This document shows, one piece after another, positions 52,030 through 60,646 of a stretch of 64,000 nucleotides of DNA (within the stretch, counting starts at the first letter, position 1; each line of letters begins with the position of its first letter). The position numbers and the translations under genes are program-made. This DNA is from Palsa-504 sp963744575 (GTDB lineage Bacteria > Actinomycetota > Actinomycetes > Streptosporangiales > Streptosporangiaceae), in NCBI GenBank assembly GCA_963744575.1, contig CAVUUF010000014.1, forward strand, positions 496,001 through 560,000, written 5' to 3'. Under the pieces are notes generated by a model. The model was not told the origin of the DNA. It was given only the letters and a program-made list of their open reading frames with translations, and searched no databases.

Positions 52030-52578
52030 TCAGAAGATGAAGGGAATCAGCATTGTGGTTGACCGCTTGTACCCGGGATACGAGTCCGGGAAGCGGCCGG
52101 CCATGAAGCGCTCCTCCATAAGGGCGCTGTAGACGAAGTAGGCGCCAGCCAATACCACCGCGACCAGCCAATACAGGCTGACGGCGATCGCCGTGCCGAT
52201 CATCGCAAGGATGATGCCCGAATAGATCGGGTGCCGGACTCTCCGGTATGGACCGGTCGTGACGAGCTCCGGATCGGCCTTCTGCGACATCGGCATCCCC
52301 CAGTTCCGGCCGAGGTACACCCTGGCCCAGATAGCCAGCGCCAATCCCAGCAAGAAGACGGCCAGGCCGATGCCCTGCAGCCACGGGTCGCTGCTGGCCG
52401 CGTGCCCTTTGAGTGCTCTGACACGCAGCAACAGGAGAACGACGAGGATGACGCCGATCCGGGCGCCCGCGAACCGGGTCCAGCGTGACTGGCCGGCCTT
52501 GACGCCAATGGACGCCACCAGCCAATAGACCCAGAAGGCTACCCAGCCGGCGAAGATGACGATGTCGACGACATGCAT
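52030..52578 (-). CDS. Isoprenylcysteine carboxyl methyltransferase-like membrane protein
   Basis: 182 residues with four to five hydrophobic helices. The start has GGGAG seven bases upstream. The ICMT/PEMT signature GPYRRVRHPIYSG is present, as is the C-terminal EERFMAGRFPDSYPGYKR. Such bacterial proteins methylate small lipids or other hydrophobic molecules using SAM; the substrate is unknown. The 51764-52029 gap holds nothing I recognise. Confidence 0.8.
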   Translation of the reverse strand: MHVVDIVIFAGWVAFWVYWLVASIGVKAGQSRWTRFAGARIGVILVVLLLLRVRALKGHAASSDPWLQGIGLAVFLLGLALAIWARVYLGRNWGMPMSQKADPELVTTGPYRRVRHPIYSGIILAMIGTAIAVSLYWLVAVVLAGAYFVYSALMEERFMAGRFPDSYPGYKRSTTMLIPFIF

Positions 52579-52690
52579 AGAGGAACTCCCCGATCATGGT
52601 ACGACGCCACGGCCCCCGGCGTTGCCGCTGGATGATCGATCCCGCCCAGATCCCCGGCGGCGGGAAGGTCGCACAGGGCTTCGGCCTCAG

Positions 52691-53940
52691 CTACAGCTCG
52701 ATCGGCACGATGCCCCCGGGCCAGCCGGGCACGTCCGCACCCTGAGCACGGTCTCCTGGCGGATCTACAACCAGGTCGACGTCGGCTGCAGCATCTGATG
52801 GCCGACGGGCACTGCCACCGCGAGTGCGCCCGCAGAGATTACGCTCGACGAAGCCGCGCAGGGCTTGCTGCAGTTGCCGGGAATAAGGCAGTGACTTGGC
52901 GTAGTTGACGGCCGCGCCGGTGGGATCCTGCTTGAGGACGTGATCCACGCCTGTCAGCGGCACGAAATCGGTCTCTGCCGGAGCGCGGGCCAGCCCGGCC
53001 AGGAGGTGGCGGATCTCGCCGCAGGTCACCTGGACGTCGGCGTTGCTGCAGGTGACCAGGACGGGCAGGCGGGGGGGAGGCGGCCGGCCAGCTCGGCGGG
53101 GTCGTAGCGGTCGGCCTGGGACAGGAACAGTGCCGTCGCCGGGCTGAGGATGCCGGCCAGCGCGGGCGTGAAGTCCGGTGGCACCGTGCCGTGCGCCCGG
53201 AGACTGGCGGTGGCGCTGGCGAATGCATGCGTGAGCGCGCTGGCCTGCCGGGCGGTGATCTGGCCGGCCCGCTGGGCGGCGGCGGCCTGGGCGCCGACCT
53301 GATCCGCGATGGCGTCGAGGTAACGGACGCTGAGCGGCTCGAGGAGCCCGAGGGCGCGGACAGGCGGGATCGGCCCGGCCGCGGGGTCCGTGTGGGTGGC
53401 GAGCAGCAGGGCGAACAGCGCGCCCTCGCTGTGGCCGATGACGGCCAGCCGGGCCCGGTCGACGTCAGGCTGCCCGGCGAGGAATCTCAGCCCGGCCGCG
53501 GCCTCCTGCTCGAACGGGCCGATGCCGATGGCGCCGGGCCGGCTGGCGTACGGGCCGAGCCCGGTGCGGCCGCTGCCGAGCTTGTCGTAGCGAAGGGTGG
53601 CGACTCCGTCGGCGGACAGCCAGCCGGCGATCACCCGGAGGGTGTTGACCGGTCCGGGGAGCAGCGGACTGTTGCCGTTCCGGTCGGTGGGACCGCTGCC
53701 GGCGATCAGCAGGACGGCCGGGACGGGGCTGGCCGCCGTCGCCCCAGGGCCCGGTGCGGCCGGGTGGCGGTACGTGGCGTAGACGGTCAGGCCGCCAGCT
53801 TCGAAGCTGACGGCCTGGTCAACCCAGGCGTGGCTAGCCGCCGGGGATGAGCCGCCGGAATTTCCCTGGCTGCACGCTGAGGCCAGCCCGACGCCCACCA
53901 CGGCCAGGACCGCAGCCAGGCGGCGCGGGAAGACCGTCAT
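52691..53940 (-). pseudogene. Secreted alpha/beta-hydrolase lipoprotein, interrupted by a frameshift
   Basis: The first 304 residues begin with a lipoprotein signal (VVGVGLASACSQG, lipobox cysteine near residue 23) and contain AVLLIAGSGPTDRNGNSPLL, LRYDKLGSG and the nucleophile elbow IGHSEGALFALLL. The frame ends at 53026. The next frame (from 53029) gives the expected C-terminus with the catalytic histidine region FVPLTGVDHVLK. The break is at a run of seven G (53071-53077); eight would restore VLVTCSNADVQVTCGE. It may be a real mutation or an assembly error. The preceding gene stops three bases before this start. Confidence 0.7.
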
Positions 53941-53942
53941 GC

Positions 53943-54604
53943 TCAGATCCCAGCGGCACTGCGGACGACAGCAGCGGTGCTGTCGGCGTCGCTCACCGTC
54001 ACCACGAGCCGGGAGAACGGGGATGCCTCACCCAGATCGACCCGGACCGCTGGCCGGGCGCCCAGCACGGCGGCGAAATCCCGGCCGCCGTCAAAACGGC
54101 GGGTGCCATCGGGACCCCTGTTCTCGGATCGAGCGGGCGACCGAACCGCTGGAACGCAGCCTGCCTGGTGGTGCCGAGCAACTCGCCGATCTCGGCCCAG
54201 GTGTGACCGGCCTGCCGTGCCCGCTGCACGGCCGCGCGCATCCCGTCCTCGACGATGCGCGCGAACGACCGGATCACGGCGACCGCGTCCAGCGGCGCCA
54301 GCGCTGCATCGGCTGGTACGTCGTCCATGGCCACCCGGGCCGCGCTGATCACCCGGGTCAGCACCGGCGTATCTCCGGCCGGGACCGTGACCGGCACGTT
54401 GTCAACATAACCTTCACGACTAGTGGCCGTCAAGCTTATATTGACAGCATTGGGCGCTACCGCGCGGTCGGCCTGACGGGTCCGGCGCGCCGCGCTGCGG
54501 CAGGACGCGTCGCAGTAGAGGCGGGTTCTTCCGCGACCGGACTGAGCTGGAAGCTCGCGTCCGCAGGCGGCGCACGCGCGGCCATGGGTGCCTCTGTTGG
54601 CCAA
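53943..54604 (-). pseudogene. Zinc-ribbon / HTH regulator-like protein, frameshifted near its C-terminus
   Basis: An N-terminal zinc-ribbon-like CAACGREL...YCDASCR is followed by a helical domain with HTWAEIGELLGTTRQAAFQR, a recognition helix typical of an actinobacterial family of small HTH proteins. After DPRTGVPMAP the original frame degenerates, while another frame carries FDGGRDFAAVLGARPAVRVD and LVVTVSDADSTAAVVRSAA to a stop at 53943, directly before the hydrolase start. One base change near 54100 separates the two. If corrected, this gene and the hydrolase form a two-gene operon. Confidence 0.6.
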
Positions 54605-54757
54605 GGCCGGAACCTCCTCGATCTCGGCTACGGGCGCACGAAATCATAACACGGAATTAAAACGTGCGGCCGAACGGGTGTGGCTTTCCGCCCCGCCGGG
54701 CGGCTGGAGGGGACATCCTCCGGCGTCGTTGATGTCGCCGGATCCATTGCCGGCTGA

Positions 54758-55612
54758 TCAGCGCTGCGGGCCGAGTGACATGACCGCCAGGGCCGGCCCG
54801 GCATGACGCCGGTCGGGGCGGGCGAACCTGGCGATGGCGGTGCCGGTGAGCGTTACCTCCACGATGTGGTCGTGGCGGCCCACCACCGCCGGGCAGTCCC
54901 GCTCGCGCACCCGCATCTGCATGCCGGCGATCACGACGCCGTCGGCGCCGAGCCGCCTGACGTCGTCTTCCAGCTGCCGCCTGGCGTCACGCCGCGCCTG
55001 GCTGACCAGTTCGGTCCAGCCGGCCACCTCGACGTTGCCTGACGCCCAGCGAGCCTGGCGGGCGGTCGCCCGGTCGTCGTGCCGTGACCCGATCGAGATG
55101 CCGAGCGTGAGCCCGGCGGGCACCCAGCCCGCGATGATCAGCTTGGCGAAATCCTGACCGGACACGTCGGAGGTAAAAGGCACCCGCAGCCCATCCGCGG
55201 CGCCTGGCGCGCGAACCGCGGTCCCGATGGCCCTGAACTCCAGCCCGCCGAGAGGAAACGACCCCAGGGTCAGGCGCACGCCCACCACCCCGTGCCCGCC
55301 AAGCGCGGCACACTCGGCGGTAATCCGGTCGATGGCCGCACGCCGGGCCTGGTACATGGCTTCCACCAGCGGCCCGAAAGATCCTGGATCGCGCTGCCCC
55401 GACACCTGAGTGGCCGGCCGCGCGGATGTCCGGCCGGCGGATGATCCCGGCGCCCCGGGACAGCTGTACTCGCGGGCGTCCCCGGCGGCATACACAGCCG
55501 CGCCGAACACCTGGCCGGCGGGCTCGAAGCCCACCCCGCGGACGGCGGCGAACTCTTGTGAGGTCAGCGCGGACCCCCACGTGCCGCCGGCCCGGGCACC
55601 CGCCCGTGTCAT
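54758..55612 (-). CDS. Heavy-metal-binding-domain (YbjQ-like) protein
   Basis: 284 residues from the ATG at 55610-55612, which overlaps the stop of the small upstream gene (ATGA). Two YbjQ-type repeats are seen: FAAVRGVGFEPAGQVFGAAV with AAIDRITAECAALGGHGVVG, and a second with ARRDARRQLEDDVRRLGADG and VVIAGMQM. YbjQ proteins form pentameric beta-alpha rings; their function is unclear despite the name. Confidence 0.7.
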   Translation of the reverse strand: MTRAGARAGGTWGSALTSQEFAAVRGVGFEPAGQVFGAAVYAAGDAREYSCPGAPGSSAGRTSARPATQVSGQRDPGSFGPLVEAMYQARRAAIDRITAECAALGGHGVVGVRLTLGSFPLGGLEFRAIGTAVRAPGAADGLRVPFTSDVSGQDFAKLIIAGWVPAGLTLGISIGSRHDDRATARQARWASGNVEVAGWTELVSQARRDARRQLEDDVRRLGADGVVIAGMQMRVRERDCPAVVGRHDHIVEVTLTGTAIARFARPDRRHAGPALAVMSLGPQR

Positions 55613-55806
55613 CGGCCTTCGGCGAACGGATAGAAGCCCCTGCGGACGCCGAGTTCGCTGTAACGACCGTCGGCGGCGACGAGCTCGGAGGAGCCGAGAA
55701 CCGTGATGCCGGTGGCGGCGACGACCGGGGCGGGCGCGACCAGCGAGGTGGGCGTTGCGCCCATCGAGCAGTGCAACGTCGTTCCCGATGTGACGAACGG
55801 CGGCAT
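55609..55806 (-). CDS. Small protein coupled to the YbjQ-like gene
   Basis: 65 residues; ATG at 55804-55806 with GGGGAG upstream, stop overlapping the next start by 4 bp. Begins MPPFVTSGTTLHCSMGATPT, faintly like the start of PAAR-like DUF4280 proteins, but far too short to be one. Translational coupling suggests a functional partner of the YbjQ-like protein. Function unknown. Confidence 0.5.
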   Translation of the reverse strand: MPPFVTSGTTLHCSMGATPTSLVAPAPVVAATGITVLGSSELVAADGRYSELGVRRGFYPFAEGR

Positions 55807-55889
55807 GCGCTCCCCTCCCCCGCACCCAGGCGACCAGGCGTTTCTCCCAGGATAACCCGGATGCTCGCGGCCGCCTATACATCGCCAGG

Positions 55890-56640
55890 GGACCCGGACA
55901 TCAGTACGACTTCGGCAGGCCGAGGACCGAGGTGGAGATGAAGTTGAGGACCATCTCCTGGGATATCGAGGTTGTCGATGAACAGCTCGTTGGAGTCCAC
56001 CGCCAGCTCCCGCACCCCGTTCAGGCGGGCGTTGCCGATCCCGGCCTCGTCGGCGCGGCGCTGGATCTCGGCCAGGTCGCGCTGCGCGCACCAATCCCCG
56101 AGAAGTTGGTCGAGTTCGGCCCGGTGCCGGACGCTGTCGCCGTTGTGCGCGTACCGCGGGTCCTCGGCGAGATCGGGGCGGCCGAGCAGGTCCCGGGCCA
56201 GCCGCCGCCATTCACGATCGCTGGTGGTACCGAGGACGGCCGTCTGGCCGTCCCCGGTCGGATAGGCGCCATACGGCGCGACCATCGGCGATCCCATCCC
56301 GACGGGTCGAGCTCCTCCCCCGCGTGCAGCACCCGGTTGAGCGCGAACCCCATCATCTCCGCCGCGATGTCCAGCATCGCGATCGGGATGACGGCGCCCC
56401 GGCCGGTCCGTTCCCGTTGGTACAGGGCGGCGAGCACGCTGGAGTAGGCGTACAGGGCGGTCCCGACGTCGGCGACGGGTATGCCGGATTTGTGCACAGC
56501 GGGGCCGCGATGGCTTGCTCGAGCCCGAGGACGGTGATGCCGGACAACGGCGCCTTGGGTGCTGGCTGAGGCACGAGATCCCGGCCGGCGAGGCTGGCGG
56601 GGCGCACGGGAACGGAACGGACGCCGGCCATGTGCCCTCT
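55890..56640 (-). pseudogene. CoA-transferase family III gene, deleted and frameshifted
   Basis: Minus-strand pieces in order: KAPLSGITVLGLEQAIAAPL (the N-terminal motif), then a jump with about 100 residues missing, GTALYAYSSVLAALYQRERT, VIPIAMLDIAAEMMGFALNR, and in a further frame PMVAPYGAYPTGDGQTAVLG with REWRRLARDLLGRPDLAEDP. The missing part includes the catalytic aspartate region. Several lesions make this a clear pseudogene. Confidence 0.7.
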
Positions 56641-56770
56641 GGGGCGACCGGCGGCCCTGATCAGGAGGTATCTGCTCTTTCCGGTTGGCGCGGCGCGTCG
56701 GGGCTGGGATGCTGTGATCAGGGGACTGATGGCGCGGAGCGCTAGGGCTTCGCGCGGGAGGGAGGCTGTA

Positions 56771-57205
56771 ATGCCCGGGCAGATTCCGGCTGGCCAGATC
56801 CATCACCTGCGACTCACGGTGACCGACGTTCAGCGCAGCCGCCAGTTCTACACCAGCCTGCTCGGCTTCCAGGTCGCGGTGGAATCACCGCCGCCTGGTG
56901 ACCCGGCCGAGACCGAGGTGTTCCGCATCCTGTTCGGCGGCGTGGTCATGATCCGCGGCAACCTGCTGATGGGGCTGCGGCCGATGGCGCCCGAAGGGGA
57001 CCGCTTCGATCCGGACCGAGTGGGCCTCGACCATCTCAGCTTCGGCGTCGCCAGTCGGGATGACCTGGAGCAGGCGGTCAAAGTGTTCGATGAGCACGGC
57101 GTGCCGCACGGTGAGATCACCCGGCTGCCCTCGTTCGGCATCGACGTGCTCCCGTTCGAAGACCCGGACGGTATCCAGCTCGAGCTCACCGCGCCGGTAG
57201 CCTAG
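56771..57205 (+). CDS. VOC family (glyoxalase/dioxygenase-like) protein
   Basis: 144 residues; the ATG at 56771 has GGAGG just upstream. Two half-repeats of the vicinal-oxygen-chelate fold: IHHLRLTVTDVQRSRQFYTS and LDHLSFGVASRDDLEQAVKV, ending FEDPDGIQLELTAP with the metal glutamate. The two histidines and last glutamate fit a metal site. Probably detoxifies or modifies a small electrophile. Confidence 0.85.
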   Translation: MPGQIPAGQIHHLRLTVTDVQRSRQFYTSLLGFQVAVESPPPGDPAETEVFRILFGGVVMIRGNLLMGLRPMAPEGDRFDPDRVGLDHLSFGVASRDDLEQAVKVFDEHGVPHGEITRLPSFGIDVLPFEDPDGIQLELTAPVA

Positions 57206-57481
57206 CCAGGAGCGGTGAGCCTGGATGCGCGCTCGATGCGAGGCGGGCCGCCGCGACGCACGGAGAGATTGTCCGACACCTTCGCCAGGAGGTTCTCTGC
57301 GTCCACAGTAAGGTCAGCCCGCATGTCGACGGCGTTCGCCCGGCGCGCCGGCCGCATCCGCTGCCTGTGCTGCTGATCCACGGGACACCCGGCCCGTTCG
57401 GTCCCTGATCCGGCGGGAAAGATGAGCCTATGGGCGCTCCGGGTCGGCAGGGCCGGCCTGGCGAGCAGAAAGGCGGACGTG

Positions 57482-57946
57482 ATGAGCTTCGAGACAACTC
57501 CCGGCGGGACCCGCGGGGCGCGAACTCCCGGGTCGAACGCCGTGACGCGGACCATCATGCGGGCCATGACAAGCTGGCACCGGCGGTCCGGGGACAAGTT
57601 CCAGGGCATGGATCTGCTGTACCTGACAACGGTGGGGGCGAAAAGCGGCCAGAAGCGCCAATCCACCGTGGCCCGGTTCGCCGACGGTGAGGACGCCTGG
57701 CTGGTCGTGGCCTCCGCGGGCGGATCAGCTCATAATCCCGCCTGGTACCACAACATCGCCGCGCATCCGGACCAGGTCTGGATCGAGTTCGGCGGCCGGC
57801 AGCTGCGGGTGACGCCCACGCAACTCGACGGGGACGCCCGCGCGCAAGCGTGGCAGCGAATCACCCAGGCGCAGCCTCGCTACGCCGGCTACGAGCGGAA
57901 AACCGACCGCGCCATCCCGGTCATCCGGCTGGCCCGCGTCGACTGA
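57482..57946 (+). CDS. Deazaflavin (F420)-dependent nitroreductase family protein (Ddn-like)
   Basis: 154 residues from the ATG at 57482. The family pattern is intact: MDLLYLTTVGAKSGQKR, then DAWLVVASAGGSAHNPAWYH and NIAAHPDQVWIEFGGR. Ddn-type split-barrel proteins use reduced F420 to reduce quinones or nitro compounds. This supports an F420-producing actinobacterial host. Confidence 0.87.
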   Translation: MSFETTPGGTRGARTPGSNAVTRTIMRAMTSWHRRSGDKFQGMDLLYLTTVGAKSGQKRQSTVARFADGEDAWLVVASAGGSAHNPAWYHNIAAHPDQVWIEFGGRQLRVTPTQLDGDARAQAWQRITQAQPRYAGYERKTDRAIPVIRLARVD

Positions 57947-57961
57947 GCCTGAGCAGGCAGA

Positions 57962-58326
57962 TCACCGGCCAGGCCGGAGGAGGCCGCGTTCGAGCACGAC
58001 CGGCACGAACAGCTCGCGGTACCCGTGCTCGTCGAAGAGCACCGTGACCTGGTCGCCGTCGTAGCGCTGCACCGTGCCCAGGCCCCAGCGCTCGCTGATC
58101 ACGCGCGCGCCGACGCCGAACGGGACCGCGCCAGGCGGCGGCTCGGCGTGGCTGAGGTCGTTGTCGCAGTTCCCGCACGGGCCGGGGTAATCCTGCCCGA
58201 AGTAGGAGAGCAGGAACGAGCGACGGCAGCCGGTGTGCTCGGCGTACCGGCGCATCATCGTCAGCCGGGTGCGCTCAACCTCGTCTTCGCGTTGCGTCTC
58301 CGCCTCCGACGCCGCCAGGCGCGGTA
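57962..58326 (-). pseudogene. C-terminal remnant of a RecQ-type helicase
   Basis: The minus strand encodes TMMRRYAEHTGCRRSFLLSY and GQDYPGPCGNCDND, the zinc-binding domain that follows the RecQ helicase core. A roughly 55-residue tail follows (VISERWGLGTVQRYDGDQVT, DEHGYRELFVP). The fourth cysteine of the zinc site is aspartate here. The whole helicase core is absent; the reading frame fades out next to the HTH gene. Confidence 0.7.
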
Positions 58327-58574
58327 ACCGGCCGGGGCGCCCCGGAACAGCGCCTCCACATCCGCGCGCCGGTACCGGGGCCGGCCTCGTTGCGAACCTC
58401 CGGCAGCCGCCCGCGCCGCGCCCAGGTCGCCACCGCCGCCGAGGTCACCCGGAACAGCGACGCCACCTGCTTGCGGGTCATCAGGTCCTCACCCATGCTG
58501 CCGCCGGTCACTGCCGGGGCGGATCCCACGGCAGCCGGACGTGACACGAGTCCTGTCCGCGTCATCACGTTCAT
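58275..58574 (-). pseudogene. BldC-like helix-turn-helix protein, frameshifted
   Basis: The ATG at 58572-58574 has AGGGAA upstream. The MerR/BldC-type motif reads LMTRKQVASLFRVTSAAVAT followed by WARRGRLPEVRNEAG. The usual next segment, RYRRADVEALFR, is found one frame away, so one base is lost or gained near 58366. BldC-like proteins bind direct repeats and control development genes. Copy 3 of the dispersed repeat lies upstream, and the 3' end abuts the RecQ relic. Confidence 0.6.
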
Positions 58575-58664
58575 CTGGATTCCCTGGTCGGCCGGAATGA
58601 GCTGATCCGGGAGAGCGCTGGTTACCCCGCGTGGCTCTCCGGGCAAGGACCGGGCACGATGCCG

Positions 58665-58744
58665 AACTGCCCGGTGCCGGTTGCACAGAAAACGTTGCTG
58701 CAAATTGCACCGCGAGACATCGGTCAGTTGACGGATATTGAACC
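58665..58744 (-). repeat. Dispersed repeat, copy 3
   Basis: Third copy of the roughly 80-bp element, in reverse orientation, reading towards the BldC-like gene. The core on its strand is identical to that of copy 2 (ATCCGTCAACTGACCGAT). Confidence 0.75.
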
Positions 58745-58835
58745 ATCAAGGAATCCCGGCTGGCCCGGTATCGATGTGGTCAGCACCGCATGGTGTGATG
58801 AAGTAGCAGGACAGGCAGTGGTCCGAGGAGGAGCC

Positions 58836-59240
58836 ATGAGCTACGCCAGGCAGATGCTCGATACCTGCCCGCGCACTTTCGAAGCCGACGCCGGCCTGGT
58901 GGCCATCACCATCGAAGCGCTCAACGATTGCGCCCAGGCCTGTTTCGCCGACACCGGCTGCGACTTGAGCGAGCATAACGTGAGCGAGATGGTCAGATGC
59001 ATCCGGCTGTGCCTGGACTGCGCCGATGTCTGCGCCGCCACCGCCGCGATCATAAGCCGCCAGGCCGAGTACGACCCCGACGTCATCGAGCCGCTCCTCG
59101 GGGCGTGCGCGGCGGCCTGCAAGAGCTGCGGTGACGAGTGCGAGCAGCATGCCCCGATGCACGAGCACTGCCGGGTCTGCGCCGAGGCCTGCCGACGTTG
59201 CGAGCAGGCCTGCCGGGAGCTTCTGGCTGCCCTCAGGTGA
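58836..59240 (+). CDS. Cysteine-rich four-helix-bundle protein (DUF326, Csp-like)
   Basis: 134 residues with a strong GAGGAGGAG site. It carries about 18 cysteines in helical spacing: ALNDCAQACFADTGC, CIRLCLDCADVC, ACAAACKSCGDECEQH and HCRVCAEACRRCEQAC. This is the pattern of four-helix bundle copper storage proteins, in which cysteines line the inside of the bundle. There is no signal peptide, so it would store copper(I) in the cytosol. Confidence 0.87.
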   Translation: MSYARQMLDTCPRTFEADAGLVAITIEALNDCAQACFADTGCDLSEHNVSEMVRCIRLCLDCADVCAATAAIISRQAEYDPDVIEPLLGACAAACKSCGDECEQHAPMHEHCRVCAEACRRCEQACRELLAALR

Positions 59241-59246
59241 TCAGCC

Positions 59247-60248
59247 GTGCCGTTTGCCGGAACGGTCGGCGGGTATACGCACGGGGTGCCCGCCCGCGCA
59301 CTGTTTCACATCGCGCCGCGCTGCGTGCAGATCAGGGAAGTGCCGACGCCGCGGCCGGGTGCGAGCGAAGTCCTCGTCACCACCCGGTTCTCCGGCATCA
59401 GCGGCGGCACCGAGCGGCTGATCTACCGGGGAGAGTTCCCGGACGGGCTCGCGCTGGACGACACGCTCGAGGCACTCGGCGGCGCCTTCCGCTATCCCTT
59501 TCCTTACGGCTATGCTTGCGTCGGCGAAGTCGAGGACACCGGCCGGCCGGTCTTCGCGTTTCAGCCGCACCAGGACGTGTTCACGGCGCCGTCCGGTGAG
59601 CTGATCCCCCTGCCTGCCGTGGACCCCCGGTCGGCGACGTTGTTCCCGCTGGTAGAGACGGCGTTGCAGGTGACGCTGGACGCCGGGACGGGGTACCGCG
59701 ACCGGGTCATCGTGCTCGGCGCCGGCGTCCTCGGGCTGCTGACCGCCCTGCTCCTGCAGCGTTCGGGCCAGCGGCCGTTGTGCGCCGAGCCGGTGACGTG
59801 GCGACGCGAGCTGGCCATCAGCCTCGGCGTCACCGCCGTGATGCCCGAAGAGCTGGCGAAGGAAGAAGTTCCGCTGGTCATCGACGCCAGCGGTAATCCG
59901 GACGCGCCGGGGCTGGCGCTGGACATGCTGGCCCACGAGGGCACCTTGCTGGTCGCGTCCTGGTTCGGCATGAAACCCGTGGTGCTCCCGCTCGGCGGCG
60001 CCTTTCACCGCCGGCGGCTGACCATCCGCAGCACCCAGGTCTCCACGATTCCGGCCGGGCTGTCGGCACGATGGACCCGGTCGCGCCGCCGCCAGCAGGC
60101 CATGGAATTGCTGCCCGAGCTTCCGCTGGCGCAGCTGTCCACGCACGTGTTCCCGTTCAGCCGGGCCGCTGAGGCGTTCCGCGCTGTGGACGAGGGCGCA
60201 CCCGGCCTGATGCACGCCGTTCTCGATTACGACAGGAGCCGTCAGTGA
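59247..60248 (+). CDS. Zinc-type alcohol dehydrogenase-like protein (MDR superfamily)
   Basis: 333 residues from the GTG at 59247, 6 bp after the previous stop and preceded by AGGTGA; a GTG at 59286 is possible. MDR fold: SEVLVTTRFSGISGGTERLI, FPYGYACVGEVEDTG and a nucleotide site VIVLGAGVLGLLTALLL. The GHE catalytic-zinc motif and the four-cysteine lobe are absent, so it is a zinc-less or atypical member. Its 3' end overlaps the pterin-synthase-like gene by 4 bp, making it first in a tight four-gene run. Confidence 0.8.
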   Translation: MPFAGTVGGYTHGVPARALFHIAPRCVQIREVPTPRPGASEVLVTTRFSGISGGTERLIYRGEFPDGLALDDTLEALGGAFRYPFPYGYACVGEVEDTGRPVFAFQPHQDVFTAPSGELIPLPAVDPRSATLFPLVETALQVTLDAGTGYRDRVIVLGAGVLGLLTALLLQRSGQRPLCAEPVTWRRELAISLGVTAVMPEELAKEEVPLVIDASGNPDAPGLALDMLAHEGTLLVASWFGMKPVVLPLGGAFHRRRLTIRSTQVSTIPAGLSARWTRSRRRQQAMELLPELPLAQLSTHVFPFSRAAEAFRAVDEGAPGLMHAVLDYDRSRQ

Positions 60249-60646
60249 CCTATGAAGTCGGGCTGACTCGTGAGGTGCGCGCCTTCCACATCATGCCGGG
60301 ACTGCCCGGTCCGGAAGGGGAGCTGCACCATCATGACTACCGGATCGAGATCGTGGTGGACCGCGGGCAGCTGGATGACAGGGGCATGGTCTGCGATCTG
60401 GACATGCTCGAAGCGGCAATGACCAAGCTGACCGGGCGCATCGAAGGCCGCAACCTGGAAGAGATACGTCCCGCCGACGCCGAGGCGGTTACCGTGGAGG
60501 TGTTCGCCCGCTGGGTGCATGACACCCTCTCGCCCGCCATCGCCAGCGCAGGCGCGGACACCCTGGCCGTCCGGGTGTGGGAAACCCCGGTCGCCTTCGG
60601 CGGATACCGGCACCATGCTGACCATTTGCCTGATCACCCTGGGTGA
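60245..60646 (+). CDS. 6-pyruvoyl-tetrahydropterin synthase / QueD family protein
   Basis: 133 residues, GTG start overlapping the previous stop (GTGA). The zinc ligands are in FHIMPGLPGPEGELHHHDY, and VWETPVAFGGY is the C-terminal family motif. Members act on dihydroneopterin triphosphate. QueD leads to queuosine, but here the partners are a dehydrogenase-like protein, a glycosyltransferase and a phosphatase, suggesting a modified pterin. It overlaps the next gene by 32 bp. Confidence 0.82.
   Translation: MTYEVGLTREVRAFHIMPGLPGPEGELHHHDYRIEIVVDRGQLDDRGMVCDLDMLEAAMTKLTGRIEGRNLEEIRPADAEAVTVEVFARWVHDTLSPAIASAGADTLAVRVWETPVAFGGYRHHADHLPDHPG

Noticed and set aside
51806..52132. 108-codon plus-strand frame between the GH2 and ICMT-like genes
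   Set aside because: Partly antisense to the ICMT-like gene, with no motif and no good start.
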